Shown piece after piece: positions 1 through 8,563 of a stretch of DNA of 64,000 bases. The translations under genes were made by a program, and so were the position numbers. Below the pieces are notes generated by a model that searched no databases, had not been told where the DNA came from, and saw only the letters and a program-made list of their open reading frames with translations. This DNA is from VAZQ01 sp963841105 (lineage in GTDB: Bacteria > Pseudomonadota > Alphaproteobacteria > Rhizobiales > Xanthobacteraceae), in assembly GCA_963841105.1 (NCBI GenBank), contig CAWJCB010000030.1, positions 290,684 through 354,683 on the forward strand, in the 5' to 3' direction. The first letter of the stretch is position 1, and each line of letters opens with the position of its first letter.

Positions 1-105
1 CCAGTAACCTCCGCTAGTTGTGGAGAATACACCTGCTGGTCGGTCAGCGAGATTTTAGCCAAGCAGCCGAGGCTACTGGATGCCCCGCAGTGCGCGGGGC
101 ACGAC
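1..105. repeat. Palindromic intergenic repeat (CCAGTA/TACTGG family)
   Basis: The stretch opens with CCAGTAACCTCCG and continues to GAGGCTACTGGATGCCCCGC, then a short hairpin of the GCCCCGC..GCGGGGC type. The same arrangement (a TACTGGAT core beside a GC-rich hairpin) recurs near 1374-1488, 7432-7546 and 11811-11853, so this is one copy of a dispersed intergenic element. It may be cut by the window edge. No gene is seen in it. Confidence 0.5.
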
Positions 106-121
106 GGCAGCATGTTGACCA

Positions 122-574
122 TCATTTCAGCGACAGCGTGAGAGGCACTCCGCTGGCATTGCTGCAATCCATATGACCGATCGAGCTGTCCGACAGCTGG
201 CCACCATACTTGCATTGCGCGCCGTCAAGCCAGAGACTGGCATCGATGCGCGACGCTGCTCCCAAACCGGAGATTTGAAAATCGATCTCGCCCGCCTTCT
301 CTTGCGGACCGTTGACGCTGCAAAGCCCGACATGTTTCCAGATCAGAGTCCCGGAAAATTCCTTGGCAGCGGGGGACATTTTTTCCGTGATTTTTTCCGT
401 CACTTTTTCCGTCACTTGGCCGGAAAACTCCCATTCCGACAGGTAGCCGGCGACGCCGCTGACGCGAAGCGAAGCCGCTTGCGTCGCTTCAACTGAAACC
501 GCAAGCAGCGTCACGAGTGCAAAACCTCGGAACGATATCCTCGCAGGGCTAGTTGCGCCCAATCCGCACGTCAT
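122..574 (-). CDS. Hypothetical secreted protein
   Basis: I do not recognise the family. The protein has a basic N-terminus followed by a hydrophobic run (FALVTLLAVSV) and an Ala-X-Ala type cleavage region (TQAAS), which indicates a Sec signal peptide and an exported product. The mature part carries a short charged repeat (TEKVTEKITEK), two widely spaced cysteines in the C-terminal half that could form a disulfide (LCSVNG, MDCSNA), and otherwise no known motif. An upstream ATG at 622 is in frame, but it would give an unusually long N-region before the signal peptide, so I prefer the ATG at 574. The gene stands alone, convergent with the palindromic repeat at the left edge and divergent from the small genes to its right. 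Confidence 0.5.
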   Translation of the reverse strand: MTCGLGATSPARISFRGFALVTLLAVSVEATQAASLRVSGVAGYLSEWEFSGQVTEKVTEKITEKMSPAAKEFSGTLIWKHVGLCSVNGPQEKAGEIDFQISGLGAASRIDASLWLDGAQCKYGGQLSDSSIGHMDCSNASGVPLTLSLK

Positions 575-752
575 AGGCCACCCGGTTGCCCCCTGCACCG
601 CTCCCACTATATACTTGAGCATCGCTGCAGTAATCTCAGCATTGGCTACCTACGGCGAGAGGCAATCGCCACTGTCTCGTCACCGACCGCGTCATGAACG
701 TCTCTCATCACGGCGCGGGCAGGGGTGGCATCACTTAGCAGGAAGAACAGCC

Positions 753-1049
753 ATGGACAAATCCGTGAAGCGCGTCACCGTAATCGAGGGTGCCGGCGAG
801 AATCGCAACTCCAAGGTCGTCTATAAAGGCAGCTCAGATCACGACGACTCAGAAATTCCGCCAATTGAACGGGCGGTGCGGCACGTCGTGAACGCGGCGC
901 TGATCAGCGCCCAGGTTGCCTACGATACCTATGTCGAGCGGGCTACGAAGGGCCAGTCCAAATGGCTGTTCCAGCCCGATAAGAGCAAGGACGAAACAAG
1001 CACAGAGACCGGAGGAGCTCGTGGAACCCGCGGCACCAGGATCGACTGA
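753..1049 (+). CDS. Small conserved hypothetical protein (DUF6312-like)
   Basis: This 98-residue protein begins MDKSVKRVTVIEG and has a charged linker followed by a segment ERAVRHVVNAAL that looks helical. The ATG at 753 is preceded by AGGAAG about 8 nt upstream, which favours it over the in-frame ATG at 615, whose extra residues are low-complexity and basic. From memory the VKRVTVIE start and the following Arg-rich helix resemble the family labelled DUF6312 in rhizobia, but I could not check this. Its 3' end overlaps the next gene, so the two are probably cotranscribed and translationally coupled. Function unknown. Confidence 0.5.
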   Translation: MDKSVKRVTVIEGAGENRNSKVVYKGSSDHDDSEIPPIERAVRHVVNAALISAQVAYDTYVERATKGQSKWLFQPDKSKDETSTETGGARGTRGTRID

Positions 1050-1356
1050 CTACCGAAGCAGCAAGCAGGGCAGCAGCAAGCAAGGCGGCGAGGCCGGGCA
1101 GCCAAAGACAGGCGAGGCCGGGCAATCGAAGATAGTGGTGGTCGATCTCGGCGCGCCACAGTCGCCTTTGCGCGTTGAGAGCCTGCGCCAAGGAGAGGGA
1201 ACGCTGATCAAGCGTGTCGAGGGTATTGTCAACGATCTTGTTCAGGATGGCACCCTGAAATCGGGCGCACAGACGGTCGTGGTGGTAGTGCGCGAATTTG
1301 CGCCGTTTCCCTTCGGCGCCTTCGGCGGTGAAAACGACGAAGAGGATGACGACTGA
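1021..1356 (+). CDS. Small conserved hypothetical protein (DUF6200-like)
   Basis: I chose a GTG start at 1021 because GGAGGAG lies 4 nt upstream and because the in-frame residues before it only mirror the previous gene. The product (111 residues) has a low-complexity N-terminus with repeated GEAGQPK/GEAGQSK units, then a conserved-looking core, IVVVDLGAPQSPLRVESLRQGEG, followed by an amphipathic region and the strand TVVVVVREF; it ends in an acidic tail (NDEEDDD). The VDLG..QS...V..LR.G.G pattern recalls the family annotated DUF6200, often found beside the upstream family; this is recollection, not a search result. The start overlaps the end of the previous gene by 29 nt, a sign of translational coupling. 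Confidence 0.5.
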   Translation: MEPAAPGSTDYRSSKQGSSKQGGEAGQPKTGEAGQSKIVVVDLGAPQSPLRVESLRQGEGTLIKRVEGIVNDLVQDGTLKSGAQTVVVVVREFAPFPFGAFGGENDEEDDD

Positions 1357-1373
1357 GTCGAAGCTTTCAGTTG

Positions 1374-1488
1374 TCATCGTCCGCGCAAGCGGACGATCCA
1401 GTAACCACCGACAGCACTACTTGTGCTGCTTTCCTTCAAATCGCGTGGGCATCGCGTACTGGATGCCCCGCATTCGCGGGGCATGACG
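1374..1488. repeat. Palindromic intergenic repeat pair
   Basis: Two hairpins lie here: TCATCGTCCGC/GCGGACGATCCA at the left and TGCCCCGCATTCGCGGGGCATGA at the right, joined by sequence with a TACTGGAT motif. Copies of the first hairpin recur at 11826-11853 and of the second at the left edge of the window. It lies between the 3' end of a plus-strand gene and the 3' end of a minus-strand gene, where it may act as a bidirectional terminator. Confidence 0.6.
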
Positions 1489-1537
1489 CCGCGGAGAAAT
1501 TGCAGCGGACCTCGGGCTTGCACGAGGTCCGCACTTC

Positions 1538-2731
1538 CTACTCCACAACCGAGAACCCGGAGCTCTGCGCCTCTGCGCCGATCTCCTCGATCGTCGATAC
1601 CTTCAGGTGTCCGCAGAGGTGCGCACTCTGATATCCGGACAGCGCCAGGATCATCGTCTCGGCGGCACAGGACATGAGCACCTTTGCGCGGTCGCGCTCC
1701 TCGATGTAACCCAGCGCGGAGGAGTCCGGCGCCTTGATCAGGCCGCCGCTGACGTGCTGCAGGTCGGCCCGGCGCCGGAATACCTCCGGCGCCACGTTGA
1801 ATGGCCGCGACACGTCGCAGACCATCGCGCCATTGCGCAAGTGCCGCGACGAGATGAACGGCAGCACCGCCTTGGTCGCCGTCAGAACGATATGCGCCCT
1901 GGGAAGTTGCTGGTCGATGTCGGTCGTGATGCCGATCCGCGTTTCCAGATCGGATTTGGCAGCCTTCTCGAAAGTCCGCTTCGAGACGATCTCGCCAGCC
2001 AGGGTTGCGTGCGCAAACTCGCGTCCGCCGGCGGCGAGTGAGCCGACGTGGCGCCTGCAATCCGCTGCGACGCGCCGCAGCTTGCGCTCGCTTCCCTCCG
2101 GGTTGCGCGGATTGCCGACGAGGATCAACTCCCCTGCCCGCTCGGCAAAGAGCAGGCTGAGCGCATGGCCGATCGCCCCGTTGGCGCCGACAATTGCGAC
2201 GGTGGCGTCCGCGATATTGACGCCGCGGCTGGCGCAGGCCGCCTCGATGGAGTGAAGAGCCGCCCAGGTGGTGAGACTGTTGCCGCTGGTCACGGTCACG
2301 CCAGGCCGCTGCTCAAGCGCGTTGCCGCCATAGCAGATGATTGAGCTGAAACCGCCCAATCCGACAACCTGGGCGCCGCGTGCCGCCGCCAGATCGACTG
2401 CGCTTTGCACGAGATCGACGGCCTCCTTGCCGGAAAGGGCGAGGAGCTCGGAAGGCAGGTACGGCAACATGATCAACTCGCCCTCGGCATGTCTGCCGTC
2501 CGCGCCGCGCACGGTCATCTTGTCCAGCGGAAAGGGCTTGCGGAAATCGGCAATCCGCGTGCGCATCTCTTCCAGCTGCGCGTCACTATAGGAACTCGAG
2601 GCTAGGGTCGAAGCGGCGCAGATCGCCCGTGCCGAGCAGATGCACGACATAGCCGAACCGGTTGCATCCCGACTGCGCCCGCGCGCGTGGCGCCAGCGCC
2701 GGTTGCGGCACGTGCTGATGCTTCTGCTCAT
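1538..2731 (-). CDS. Acyl-ACP reductase-like domain (3' half of a frameshifted fusion)
   Basis: From about residue 45 on, the protein matches the long-chain acyl-ACP reductase family best known from cyanobacteria, which reduces acyl-ACP to fatty aldehyde with NADPH. Seen motifs: GLGGFSSIICYGG (the reductase family has ALGGFSSI), SGNSLTTWAA, and the Rossmann fingerprint VAIVGANGAIG. The first ~43 residues of this reading frame (Arg/Cys/Ser-rich) are not homologous. The true N-terminus of the domain (NRFGYVVHLLGTGDL) is found instead at the C-terminus of the neighbouring aminotransferase frame, in the overlap 2590-2660. The two frames therefore most likely encode one aminotransferase-reductase polypeptide interrupted by a single-base frameshift near 2590-2620. 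As written, this half has no good start of its own. Confidence 0.7.
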   Translation of the reverse strand: MSRSISTCRNRRWRHARGRSRDATGSAMSCICSARAICAASTLASSSYSDAQLEEMRTRIADFRKPFPLDKMTVRGADGRHAEGELIMLPYLPSELLALSGKEAVDLVQSAVDLAAARGAQVVGLGGFSSIICYGGNALEQRPGVTVTSGNSLTTWAALHSIEAACASRGVNIADATVAIVGANGAIGHALSLLFAERAGELILVGNPRNPEGSERKLRRVAADCRRHVGSLAAGGREFAHATLAGEIVSKRTFEKAAKSDLETRIGITTDIDQQLPRAHIVLTATKAVLPFISSRHLRNGAMVCDVSRPFNVAPEVFRRRADLQHVSGGLIKAPDSSALGYIEERDRAKVLMSCAAETMILALSGYQSAHLCGHLKVSTIEEIGAEAQSSGFSVVE

Positions 2732-4316
2732 TGAGCGAGGCCGACGCGCGGCCGCGCTTCATGAAATGTGCGAGCAGCTCGCCCGCATCGCCGCGCTGGA
2801 GGATGTCGCAGAACTTTCGCAGCGCTTCGATGAGGCGATCGCACACCGCGGCGTCGGCGACGAGAGGTGGCTCGATGCGGAGCACGTTGCCGTCACGGAA
2901 TGACGGGGCGACACGGATGTGCTCGACATTAAGGAGATAGCTTGCCCCCATGAACAAGAGGAGATCGTGTCTTTGCAGGATCGCAAGCATTCCCGTCTGA
3001 GCATTGGCAACCTGGTCAAGATCAAGCTCGATGGCGAGCATCAGGCCGCGCCCGCGCACATCCGTGATCAGCGACGGGAACTCGCTCTGCAACTCACGCA
3101 GCTGCTGTCGCAGACGGTTGCCGACGACGGCGACATTGCGCACCATTTGCCGCTCGTTGTTCGTCAGCTCCGTGACGGTCGCGAGCGCGGCCCGGCAGGC
3201 AAGCGCGTTCTCCGCGTAGTAGGAGGCATGGCGAAGCTCGAAATCCTCGCTGTAGACGGCCGGGGTATAGAGGCAGGCGCCGATAGAGATGAGCCCGCCG
3301 CCCAGACCGCTCCCGAGCGTAAGGATGTCCGGTGTCACGCCTTCCGCCTCGCAGGTGAACAGCGTGCCGGTTCGACCCAGCCCGGTCTGGACCTCGTCGA
3401 CAACGAGGAGGACCCCATGGCGGCGGCAGAGATCGGAGGCGGCCGCGAGGTAGCCTTCCGGCACGAGATGGACACCTGATTCCGCCTGGATGGGCTCGAC
3501 CAGGAATGCGGCGAAGACATCCGGTTGGCCTTCGAGTGCTGCCTGCAACGCATCGAGATCGCCGAAGGGGATATGCTCGAACCCTCCTGCAGGCGCGCCG
3601 AAACCGCGCTGAAAAAACTCGTCGCCGGTCGCCGACATCCCGGCGAGGGTGTGGCCGTGAAAGCCCCCTTGAGTGGAGAGAATTCCGTTGCGGCCGGTGC
3701 GGCAGCGGGCGAGCTTGATCGCCGCTTCGATCGCCTCGGCGCCGCTGTTTGTGAAAGTCACGTGGCCGAGGCCCGCAGGCGCCAGCGCCAGCAGTTTCTC
3801 GGCAAGCTCGCCTGCCGGCTCCGAGCTGGAAGGCATGACGAGGTTCGGCCGGCTCTCGCCACGCAGCTTTTCGATGGCTTCCCATATTGCGTGGGGATCG
3901 TGACCGAACGGAAGGGCTCCGAAATTCGCGATGAAGTCGGCGTAGCGATTCCCTTCGGCGTCAAACAGATGGCATCCCTCGCCGCGCACGAACTTCTTGT
4001 CCAGCGCGAGCCGCTGAGAGACAAATCCCTTGTACGGGGCGACGAAGCGCGTATAGGAGTCCTGCTCCTCCCGGCGCCAATTAGGCACCGACGACAACGC
4101 GATCGCCTGGTCGCGCAGCGATGAGCTTCGGCGTGTCTTTGTTTCGATAGGGTTTGCTTCGGCGGACGCCGGCGCCGCCAGGTGATCGGCCGTGTCGGTT
4201 TCATGCCGATCAAGCATCTCCAGTATTTCCAGCACGTTCTTGCGTGTGCTGAACTTGTCCCACAGCCGCACGCCCCGATCGCGGAGGTCAGTCAACATCC
4301 TCAAAGCCGTCATCAC
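2586..4316 (-). CDS. Class-III PLP aminotransferase-like protein (5' half of a frameshifted fusion)
   Basis: Residues ~95-520 carry the fold-type I class-III aminotransferase signature: FIANFGALPFGH, the GGFHGHTLA segment, VEPIQAESG, and VVDEVQTGLGRTG with the PLP-pyridine Asp. The expected catalytic Schiff-base lysine, normally in a L(A/G)-K-xLGGG context, is serine here: the segment reads LTLGSGLGGG, and Ser336 is codon 3309-3311. If that is real the domain cannot work as a normal transaminase. The N-terminal ~90 residues have no recognised motif. The last ~25 residues (NRFGYVVHLLGTGDL...) belong to the acyl-ACP-reductase-like domain continued in another frame, so the intact ancestor was a fusion of about 950 residues. 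A nearby phosphopantetheinyl transferase fits acyl-carrier-protein chemistry. Confidence 0.75.
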   Translation of the reverse strand: MMTALRMLTDLRDRGVRLWDKFSTRKNVLEILEMLDRHETDTADHLAAPASAEANPIETKTRRSSSLRDQAIALSSVPNWRREEQDSYTRFVAPYKGFVSQRLALDKKFVRGEGCHLFDAEGNRYADFIANFGALPFGHDPHAIWEAIEKLRGESRPNLVMPSSSEPAGELAEKLLALAPAGLGHVTFTNSGAEAIEAAIKLARCRTGRNGILSTQGGFHGHTLAGMSATGDEFFQRGFGAPAGGFEHIPFGDLDALQAALEGQPDVFAAFLVEPIQAESGVHLVPEGYLAAASDLCRRHGVLLVVDEVQTGLGRTGTLFTCEAEGVTPDILTLGSGLGGGLISIGACLYTPAVYSEDFELRHASYYAENALACRAALATVTELTNNERQMVRNVAVVGNRLRQQLRELQSEFPSLITDVRGRGLMLAIELDLDQVANAQTGMLAILQRHDLLLFMGASYLLNVEHIRVAPSFRDGNVLRIEPPLVADAAVCDRLIEALRKFCDILQRGDAGELLAHFMKRGRASASLNEQKHQHVPQPALAPRARAQSGCNRFGYVVHLLGTGDLRRFDPSLEFL

Positions 4317-4722
4317 ACGTTCCCTTTTGATGTGCGGGCGCTGGAAGGCTCTTGCCGCCTGGACGCCAAATAATTGCCCGAATTTTTGACAGGGGCAAGA
4401 AAGCCCACCGTGCCAGGGTTAACCGCTTCGATTGCTGGAACCCTTGCGCACCGCACGATCGTCAGGAGGGGAGGTGGAACACAGTGATTCTGATCAAAAA
4501 AAGAGCTTTGAGGGCGATCTTGGCGTGTCGGCGACTGTCATCGCAGCAATAAGCTTCGGCGGCAAGCTCCATGACGGCTTGCCTGACCCATTGCGGAGCG
4601 ATCAAATGGTCTACGATGCGCATAATGGAGACGATATTTGAAAGCCTCGTGCCATTGAGAGGCGCCACGGGGCGGGCACCCCGCGCCTCGATCCACCCTG
4701 CGCCACAGAGGATGCAAACATA
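4317..4722. other. Intergenic region between divergent genes
   Basis: About 400 bp separate the divergently transcribed aminotransferase and esterase genes, so promoters for both should lie here. I see no convincing gene, long inverted repeat or recognisable sigma-70 box pair. Confidence 0.3.
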
Positions 4723-5644
4723 ATGGCCAGCTGGCAGGCGCATCTCACAAGCTTTATGCTGCGTCATAGCGTCAAGCCGCGATTGACGGCAGCGAACAGC
4801 GTGGCGGAAATCCGCGACCTGATGTCCGCCAGCACGGGGTTCACGCTCCCAGCCGATATCAAGGTTACCAAAGCGGTGTTGGGCGGCGTTCCCGGCGAGT
4901 GGGTGGAGCTCAGGAGCGAGACGCCTGATCGGCTGCTGCTCTATGTTCATGGCGGAGGATTTGTCGCGTGCTCGGCGCGCACGCATAGAGCTCTCACTTC
5001 TGGCTTCGCCGAGCAGGGATTCCGCGTCTTCGTGCCAAACTACCGGCTCGCGCCCGAGCATCCCTTTCCTGCCGGGTTGATGGACGTCCTTGCCGTCTGC
5101 CGGGCGCTGCACGCGCAAGCAGCCCCGGGTTGCAGGTTGGCGTTGGCCGGCGACTCCGCGGGCGCAGGTCTGGTCCTCGCGGCGCTGATCTCTCTGCGCG
5201 ACGGCAACGAGCCGCTGCCGGCCGCGGCAGCGCTTTTCTCGCCGATCGTGGAATCTCGTCGAGAAGGGCGGATCGCGGCGGAGGAATGAAGGGAGTTGCG
5301 CCTTGTTTTGTCGCAGCAGCCTCGCGCGCTTCGTCCATCTTTATCTCGGCAATTCTGATCCGCGTATGGCGTTGGCCTCGCCCGGTCTTGCTGATCTTAC
5401 TGGTCTGCCGCCGTTGCTCATTCACGTGGCCGAAGATGAAACTCTCCTGGATGATAGTGCCCGCTTGGCGCGGCGCGGCCGCGATGCGGAAGTGCGAATC
5501 GAATTTTCGGTCTGGCCGGGGGTGCCGCATGTTTTTCAGATTTTTCATCAATTCATTCCGGAGGGCCGCCAATCGTTGGTTGCCGCTGGTAAATTCCTTC
5601 GCTCAGCCAGCGCGGCTCATGATCGCATTGGCTCGATCCAGTGA
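4723..5644 (+). pseudogene. Alpha/beta hydrolase (HSL-family esterase), frameshifted
   Basis: The first frame (4723-5289) has the hormone-sensitive-lipase family oxyanion motif HGGGF, then NYRLAPEHPFPA and the nucleophile elbow GDSAGAG. The frame is lost just after the LFSP segment. In another frame (to 5644) the same protein resumes: a tryptophan-bearing segment, then ARFVHLYLG, DPRMALASPGLADL, LPPLLIHVAEDETLLDD (acid residue) and GVPHVFQIF (catalytic His). All three triad residues are thus present, but a single-base-type shift near 5250 separates Ser from Asp/Glu and His. If the shift is real the product is a dead truncated protein; if it is an assembly error the gene is an ordinary carboxylesterase of about 300 residues. 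Confidence 0.75.
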
Positions 5645-5645
5645 C

Positions 5646-5727
5646 GTAGGTTGGGTCGAGTTCTTCACGAGACCCAACAAAACCGCGGCGAGTGTTGGGT
5701 CTCGCGGAAGGGCTCGACCCAACCTAC
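5646..5727. repeat. Large inverted repeat (GTAGGTTGGGTCGAG element)
   Basis: GTAGGTTGGGTCGAG at the left is matched by CTCGACCCAACCTAC at the right, with inner arms GAGACCCAAC/GTTGGGTCTC. A second copy of the same architecture lies at 17690-17766. It sits between convergent genes and overlaps the last codons of the phosphopantetheinyl transferase, so it probably acts as a terminator or is a miniature mobile repeat. Confidence 0.7.
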
Positions 5728-6500
5728 TGGATGTCCAGCGGCAGTCCTTCCGCCGGCCATTCCCAGAATTTCAGCCGCCAGTCCGAGCCTTCGACGGCCA
5801 AGGCGGCTTGACAGCCGTGGCCAGGATCGAATGCATGCAGGGTCCACCGGCGTGCCTCGGCGGGATCATGCCGCGTCTCGATCAGTCGCGGCGCCTGCCC
5901 CGGCGCGAAGGCGACGTCAAACTGATCAAGCGCGAGCGAAAGGCCGTCGCCCCTTGCCTTGAGATAAGCTTCCTTGCGCGTCCAGCACGCAAAGAACGCG
6001 GCGGATTTCACGTCCGCAGAGAGCGCGGTCAGGACAGCGCATTCGTTCGCCGAGAAGAACCTGGCCGCGACCTCCTCGTTCGCCATCCTCGGTTGCATGC
6101 GCTCGACATCAATTCCAAGCGCGCGTTCTGCTGTTAATGCAACAAGCACCAGTTCGCCCGAATGGGAAATGTTAAACTGCAAGGAAGGGCGAATTCCGCG
6201 AGGCAATCCCGGCTTGCCATGCTCATTGCATTCAAATTCAAGCTCGCTCGCAGGCCTGCCGAGACAGTGGCCAAGAACCATGCGCGACAGCCCGCGCCCG
6301 ATGATGTGGCGCTTTCGGTCAGCTTCGAAATGAAATCTCGCGGCACGCGCCCGCTCATCGGGCGAGAGCACCTGCATGAAGCGCGCCATGCCGGTCGCCG
6401 GCTGATCAAGCGTCGCGCGCCAGACATGGACTTCGTCCGGCGGCAAGCGATAATCGGCGCATGGCTGACGCCATAGAGCTTCGCCACACATGGTCGCCAT
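5724..6500 (-). CDS. 4'-phosphopantetheinyl transferase (Sfp type)
   Basis: The enzyme transfers the phosphopantetheine arm of CoA to a serine of acyl- or peptidyl-carrier proteins. The 258-residue length fits the Sfp/EntD group. Visible motifs are FNISHSGELVLVAL (substrate/CoA segment), the Mg-binding GIDVERMQ, and the signature WTRKEAYLKARGDGLSL with its Lys-Glu-Ala...Lys core; RHIIGRGLSRMVLG matches the N-terminal conserved Arg/Gly region. The ATG at 6500 is used; another in-frame ATG lies three codons later. The gene is divergent from the DUF3891-like gene, and the short gap between them should hold both promoters. It lies near the acyl-ACP-reductase/aminotransferase genes and not next to an obvious PKS or NRPS, so its carrier-protein target is not identified here. 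Confidence 0.9.
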   Translation of the reverse strand: MATMCGEALWRQPCADYRLPPDEVHVWRATLDQPATGMARFMQVLSPDERARAARFHFEADRKRHIIGRGLSRMVLGHCLGRPASELEFECNEHGKPGLPRGIRPSLQFNISHSGELVLVALTAERALGIDVERMQPRMANEEVAARFFSANECAVLTALSADVKSAAFFACWTRKEAYLKARGDGLSLALDQFDVAFAPGQAPRLIETRHDPAEARRWTLHAFDPGHGCQAALAVEGSDWRLKFWEWPAEGLPLDIQ

Positions 6501-6579
6501 CGGAGGGCCGCCGCGCTTGAATCTCTGTTACCGGCGAGCAAGATATCCATGCGTTTGCAACCGGGAAAGCCAGCAATAC

Positions 6580-7413
6580 ATGATCATCCAGACCGCGCCC
6601 GCGAATGAACCCCGGCTTGCCGTCATGATGCATGAGCATACGGCGCTTGCCGCTCAATTCGCACGCGCCTTCGGCAATGATCGGTTTGCGCCAGTCCAGC
6701 CCGCCGATCTGATGTTCTACGTCGTTTCCCACCACGACGAAGGCTGGGCGGAGTTCGACCGTAATCCCGCGACCGACGAGAAGACGGGGCTCCCCTATAA
6801 CCTGGTCGAGACTCCGGCCGAGCACATCACGGTCACCAGCCGGCGTTCGCCCGAATTCAACGAGCGTCACCATGCATATTGCGGCCTGATGTCGAGCATG
6901 CATAGCTGGGGCCTCTATAACGGACGCTATGGATTGTCGAACCTCGTGCTGATCAATCTTATTCCTGCGTCCGACCGGGAGCTGGCGGCGCGGATGCTCG
7001 ACGGGGAGCTCGCGCGGCAGCAGCGACTTAAGGCAGATCTCCAGCGCGATCCGCTGGCCGCAGGTTGGCTCGACGAGCAGCATCTCTTGCAGAACTATAA
7101 GCAGCTGCAATTCTTCGATACGCTCGCACTCTATTTCAACCGGACGCATCCGAGCGAGCGCGGCGAGCAGACCTTCGGCCACGTGCCGATGAGCGGCACT
7201 CAGGACATCAGCATCACAATTCGGCCGCGCGGCGCAAACGTCTATGAACTGTCGCCATACCCGTTTGCGGCGCCGTCCAGTGAGTTCGCCTATGCGGGCC
7301 GCCGCCTCAGGCCAAGCCAGCAACGACCAGGCAAAGGGAAGAATGGCGAGTGGTCATCGGTGCTGCGCGAAACCGCGGTGCAATGGGAAACCTTTCGGCT
7401 CGTGCCGCAGTGA
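6580..7413 (+). CDS. DUF3891-like protein
   Basis: The 277-residue protein starts MIIQTAPANEPRL and has the pattern I associate with the DUF3891 family: an N-terminal HEHTALAAQFARAFGN, then VVSHHDEGWAEFDRNPATDEKTGLPYNL, and later GRYGLSNLVLIN. The histidine/aspartate spacing (H..H..HHDE..D) is reminiscent of an HD-type metal site, but no activity is known to me. The ATG at 6580 was chosen because the in-frame codons upstream of it are Arg/Cys-rich and unlike the family. The last ~60 residues (YELSPYPFAAPSSEF) are Pro-rich. No signal peptide or membrane segment is present, so it should be cytoplasmic. Confidence 0.7.
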   Translation: MIIQTAPANEPRLAVMMHEHTALAAQFARAFGNDRFAPVQPADLMFYVVSHHDEGWAEFDRNPATDEKTGLPYNLVETPAEHITVTSRRSPEFNERHHAYCGLMSSMHSWGLYNGRYGLSNLVLINLIPASDRELAARMLDGELARQQRLKADLQRDPLAAGWLDEQHLLQNYKQLQFFDTLALYFNRTHPSERGEQTFGHVPMSGTQDISITIRPRGANVYELSPYPFAAPSSEFAYAGRRLRPSQQRPGKGKNGEWSSVLRETAVQWETFRLVPQ

Positions 7414-7431
7414 CCGTAGGCGGTTTAAGTA

Positions 7432-7546
7432 GCCGGTTGTCAGCCCGGAGGCGGGATCCAGTAGCCGCCGGAGCGAAATCCGGGTACTCTTGGTCGAGCA
7501 GCGCTGACCGGATGCCCCGGATTTGCGGGCTGACGCTGGAAACAAT
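7432..7546. repeat. Palindromic intergenic repeat
   Basis: The region holds CCCGGAGGCGGGATCCAGTA, a centre with ATCCGGGTAC, and a right part GGATGCCCCGGATTTGCGGGCTGAC. The CCAGTA/GGATGCCC pieces match the repeats at the left edge and at 1374-1488. It lies between convergent genes. Confidence 0.45.
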
Positions 7547-7610
7547 CGGGGCTACGGCAATCTTACGCCTAGCGACGGTCCTGCGATGACGATGTCAACC
7601 TGATCTGAGC

Positions 7611-8394
7611 CTAAAACCGGGGTCCGCCGCCCCAAAACCGGTAATTGATCCCCACCAGCACCATGTTGACCTTCTGCGAAATGTCGAGAGGGAACGTCAT
7701 CGTGCACTGGAATGGTTGCTGAGAGATAGGTCACTCGCGAATTGCCGAAACCCATAAAATCATATTCAAGGAACGCCGACCAGTCGCCGCCGCCGAACGC
7801 CCATTCCAGGCCGGCGCCGGCGGTCCAACCTTTCGCGGTGTTACTGCCGAGGGCGAGTATGGTTCCCGGAGGAAGCGCCGGCGGACCGAACGGATTGGTC
7901 CCGGAAGGACTGTAAACATCATAAAGATCGTGCACCCAGGCGCCGCCGGCCTTGCCATAAACGAGGACGGTGGGCGTGACCGTATATCCGGCTCGGCCGG
8001 TAACCGTGACCACCGTTTGCACGAAGCTGCGGTTCCAGAGTACCGAGCTCGGCTGCGTGTTGCTCGCTTTCATCCCTGAGAGGTCATAGAGACCTTGCAG
8101 GCCGAACACGAAAGACCCCATCTGATAATCGCAGCCGCCCTGCCAACCGCCGACGATGCCGCGCGAGGTATGACCGCCAAGGTCCGCTCCGGCCGGGCCG
8201 AAAGTCCCGTTGACATCAGTGAAAGTCTGCGGCGCTGCGCCTCCGCCAATATTGACGCCGAGGCGACAACCGGTCCAGCTGTACACAGGGCGCGCGAGCA
8301 ACGGCTGGTACGGCCCGATGGGAAGATCTGCGGCAATCGCCGGAGCGGCAATCCCACAGAGCACCACGCATGCGAGAAGCAACTTTTGCATCAT
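7611..8394 (-). pseudogene. Outer-membrane beta-barrel protein (Omp25/RopB-like), frameshifted near its C-terminus
   Basis: A clear signal peptide (LLLACVVLCGIAAPAIAADL) is followed by alternating aromatic/glycine strands typical of the Omp25/RopB/Omp31 family of Hyphomicrobiales: WTGCRLGVNIGGG, GIVGGWQGGCDYQ, GRAGYTVTPTVLVYGKAGGAW, TAGAGLEWAFGG, WSAFLEYDFMGFG. After TYLSATIP the frame goes off course. In another frame the expected last strands appear (MTFPLDISQKVN, then VGINYRFWGGGPRF followed by a stop at 7611-7613), ending in the aromatic residue needed by the barrel-assembly machinery. The single-base-type shift is near 7690. Uncorrected, the frame runs on to 7552 with an aberrant tail that would not insert into the outer membrane. 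Confidence 0.8.
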
Positions 8395-8563
8395 ACTCCC
8401 AACCGGCGCACGACATCAGCCGCGAGAGACTAGCCTTGCTCGCGGCCCCTGTCTGTTGCCCTTGAGCAACTACCAAGAGAAACCCACCCTCCACATTTTT
8501 TGAGCTTTGTGCTCAAGTTCGCGCGGCGCGGCCGCGACATTTTCGTAGCAGGCGAGTGGCGCA

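Noticed and set aside
6406..7323. Long minus-strand frame opposite the DUF3891-like gene
   Set aside because: It is the antisense shadow of a gene with a clear family match; residues are Arg/Leu-rich and no motif is seen.
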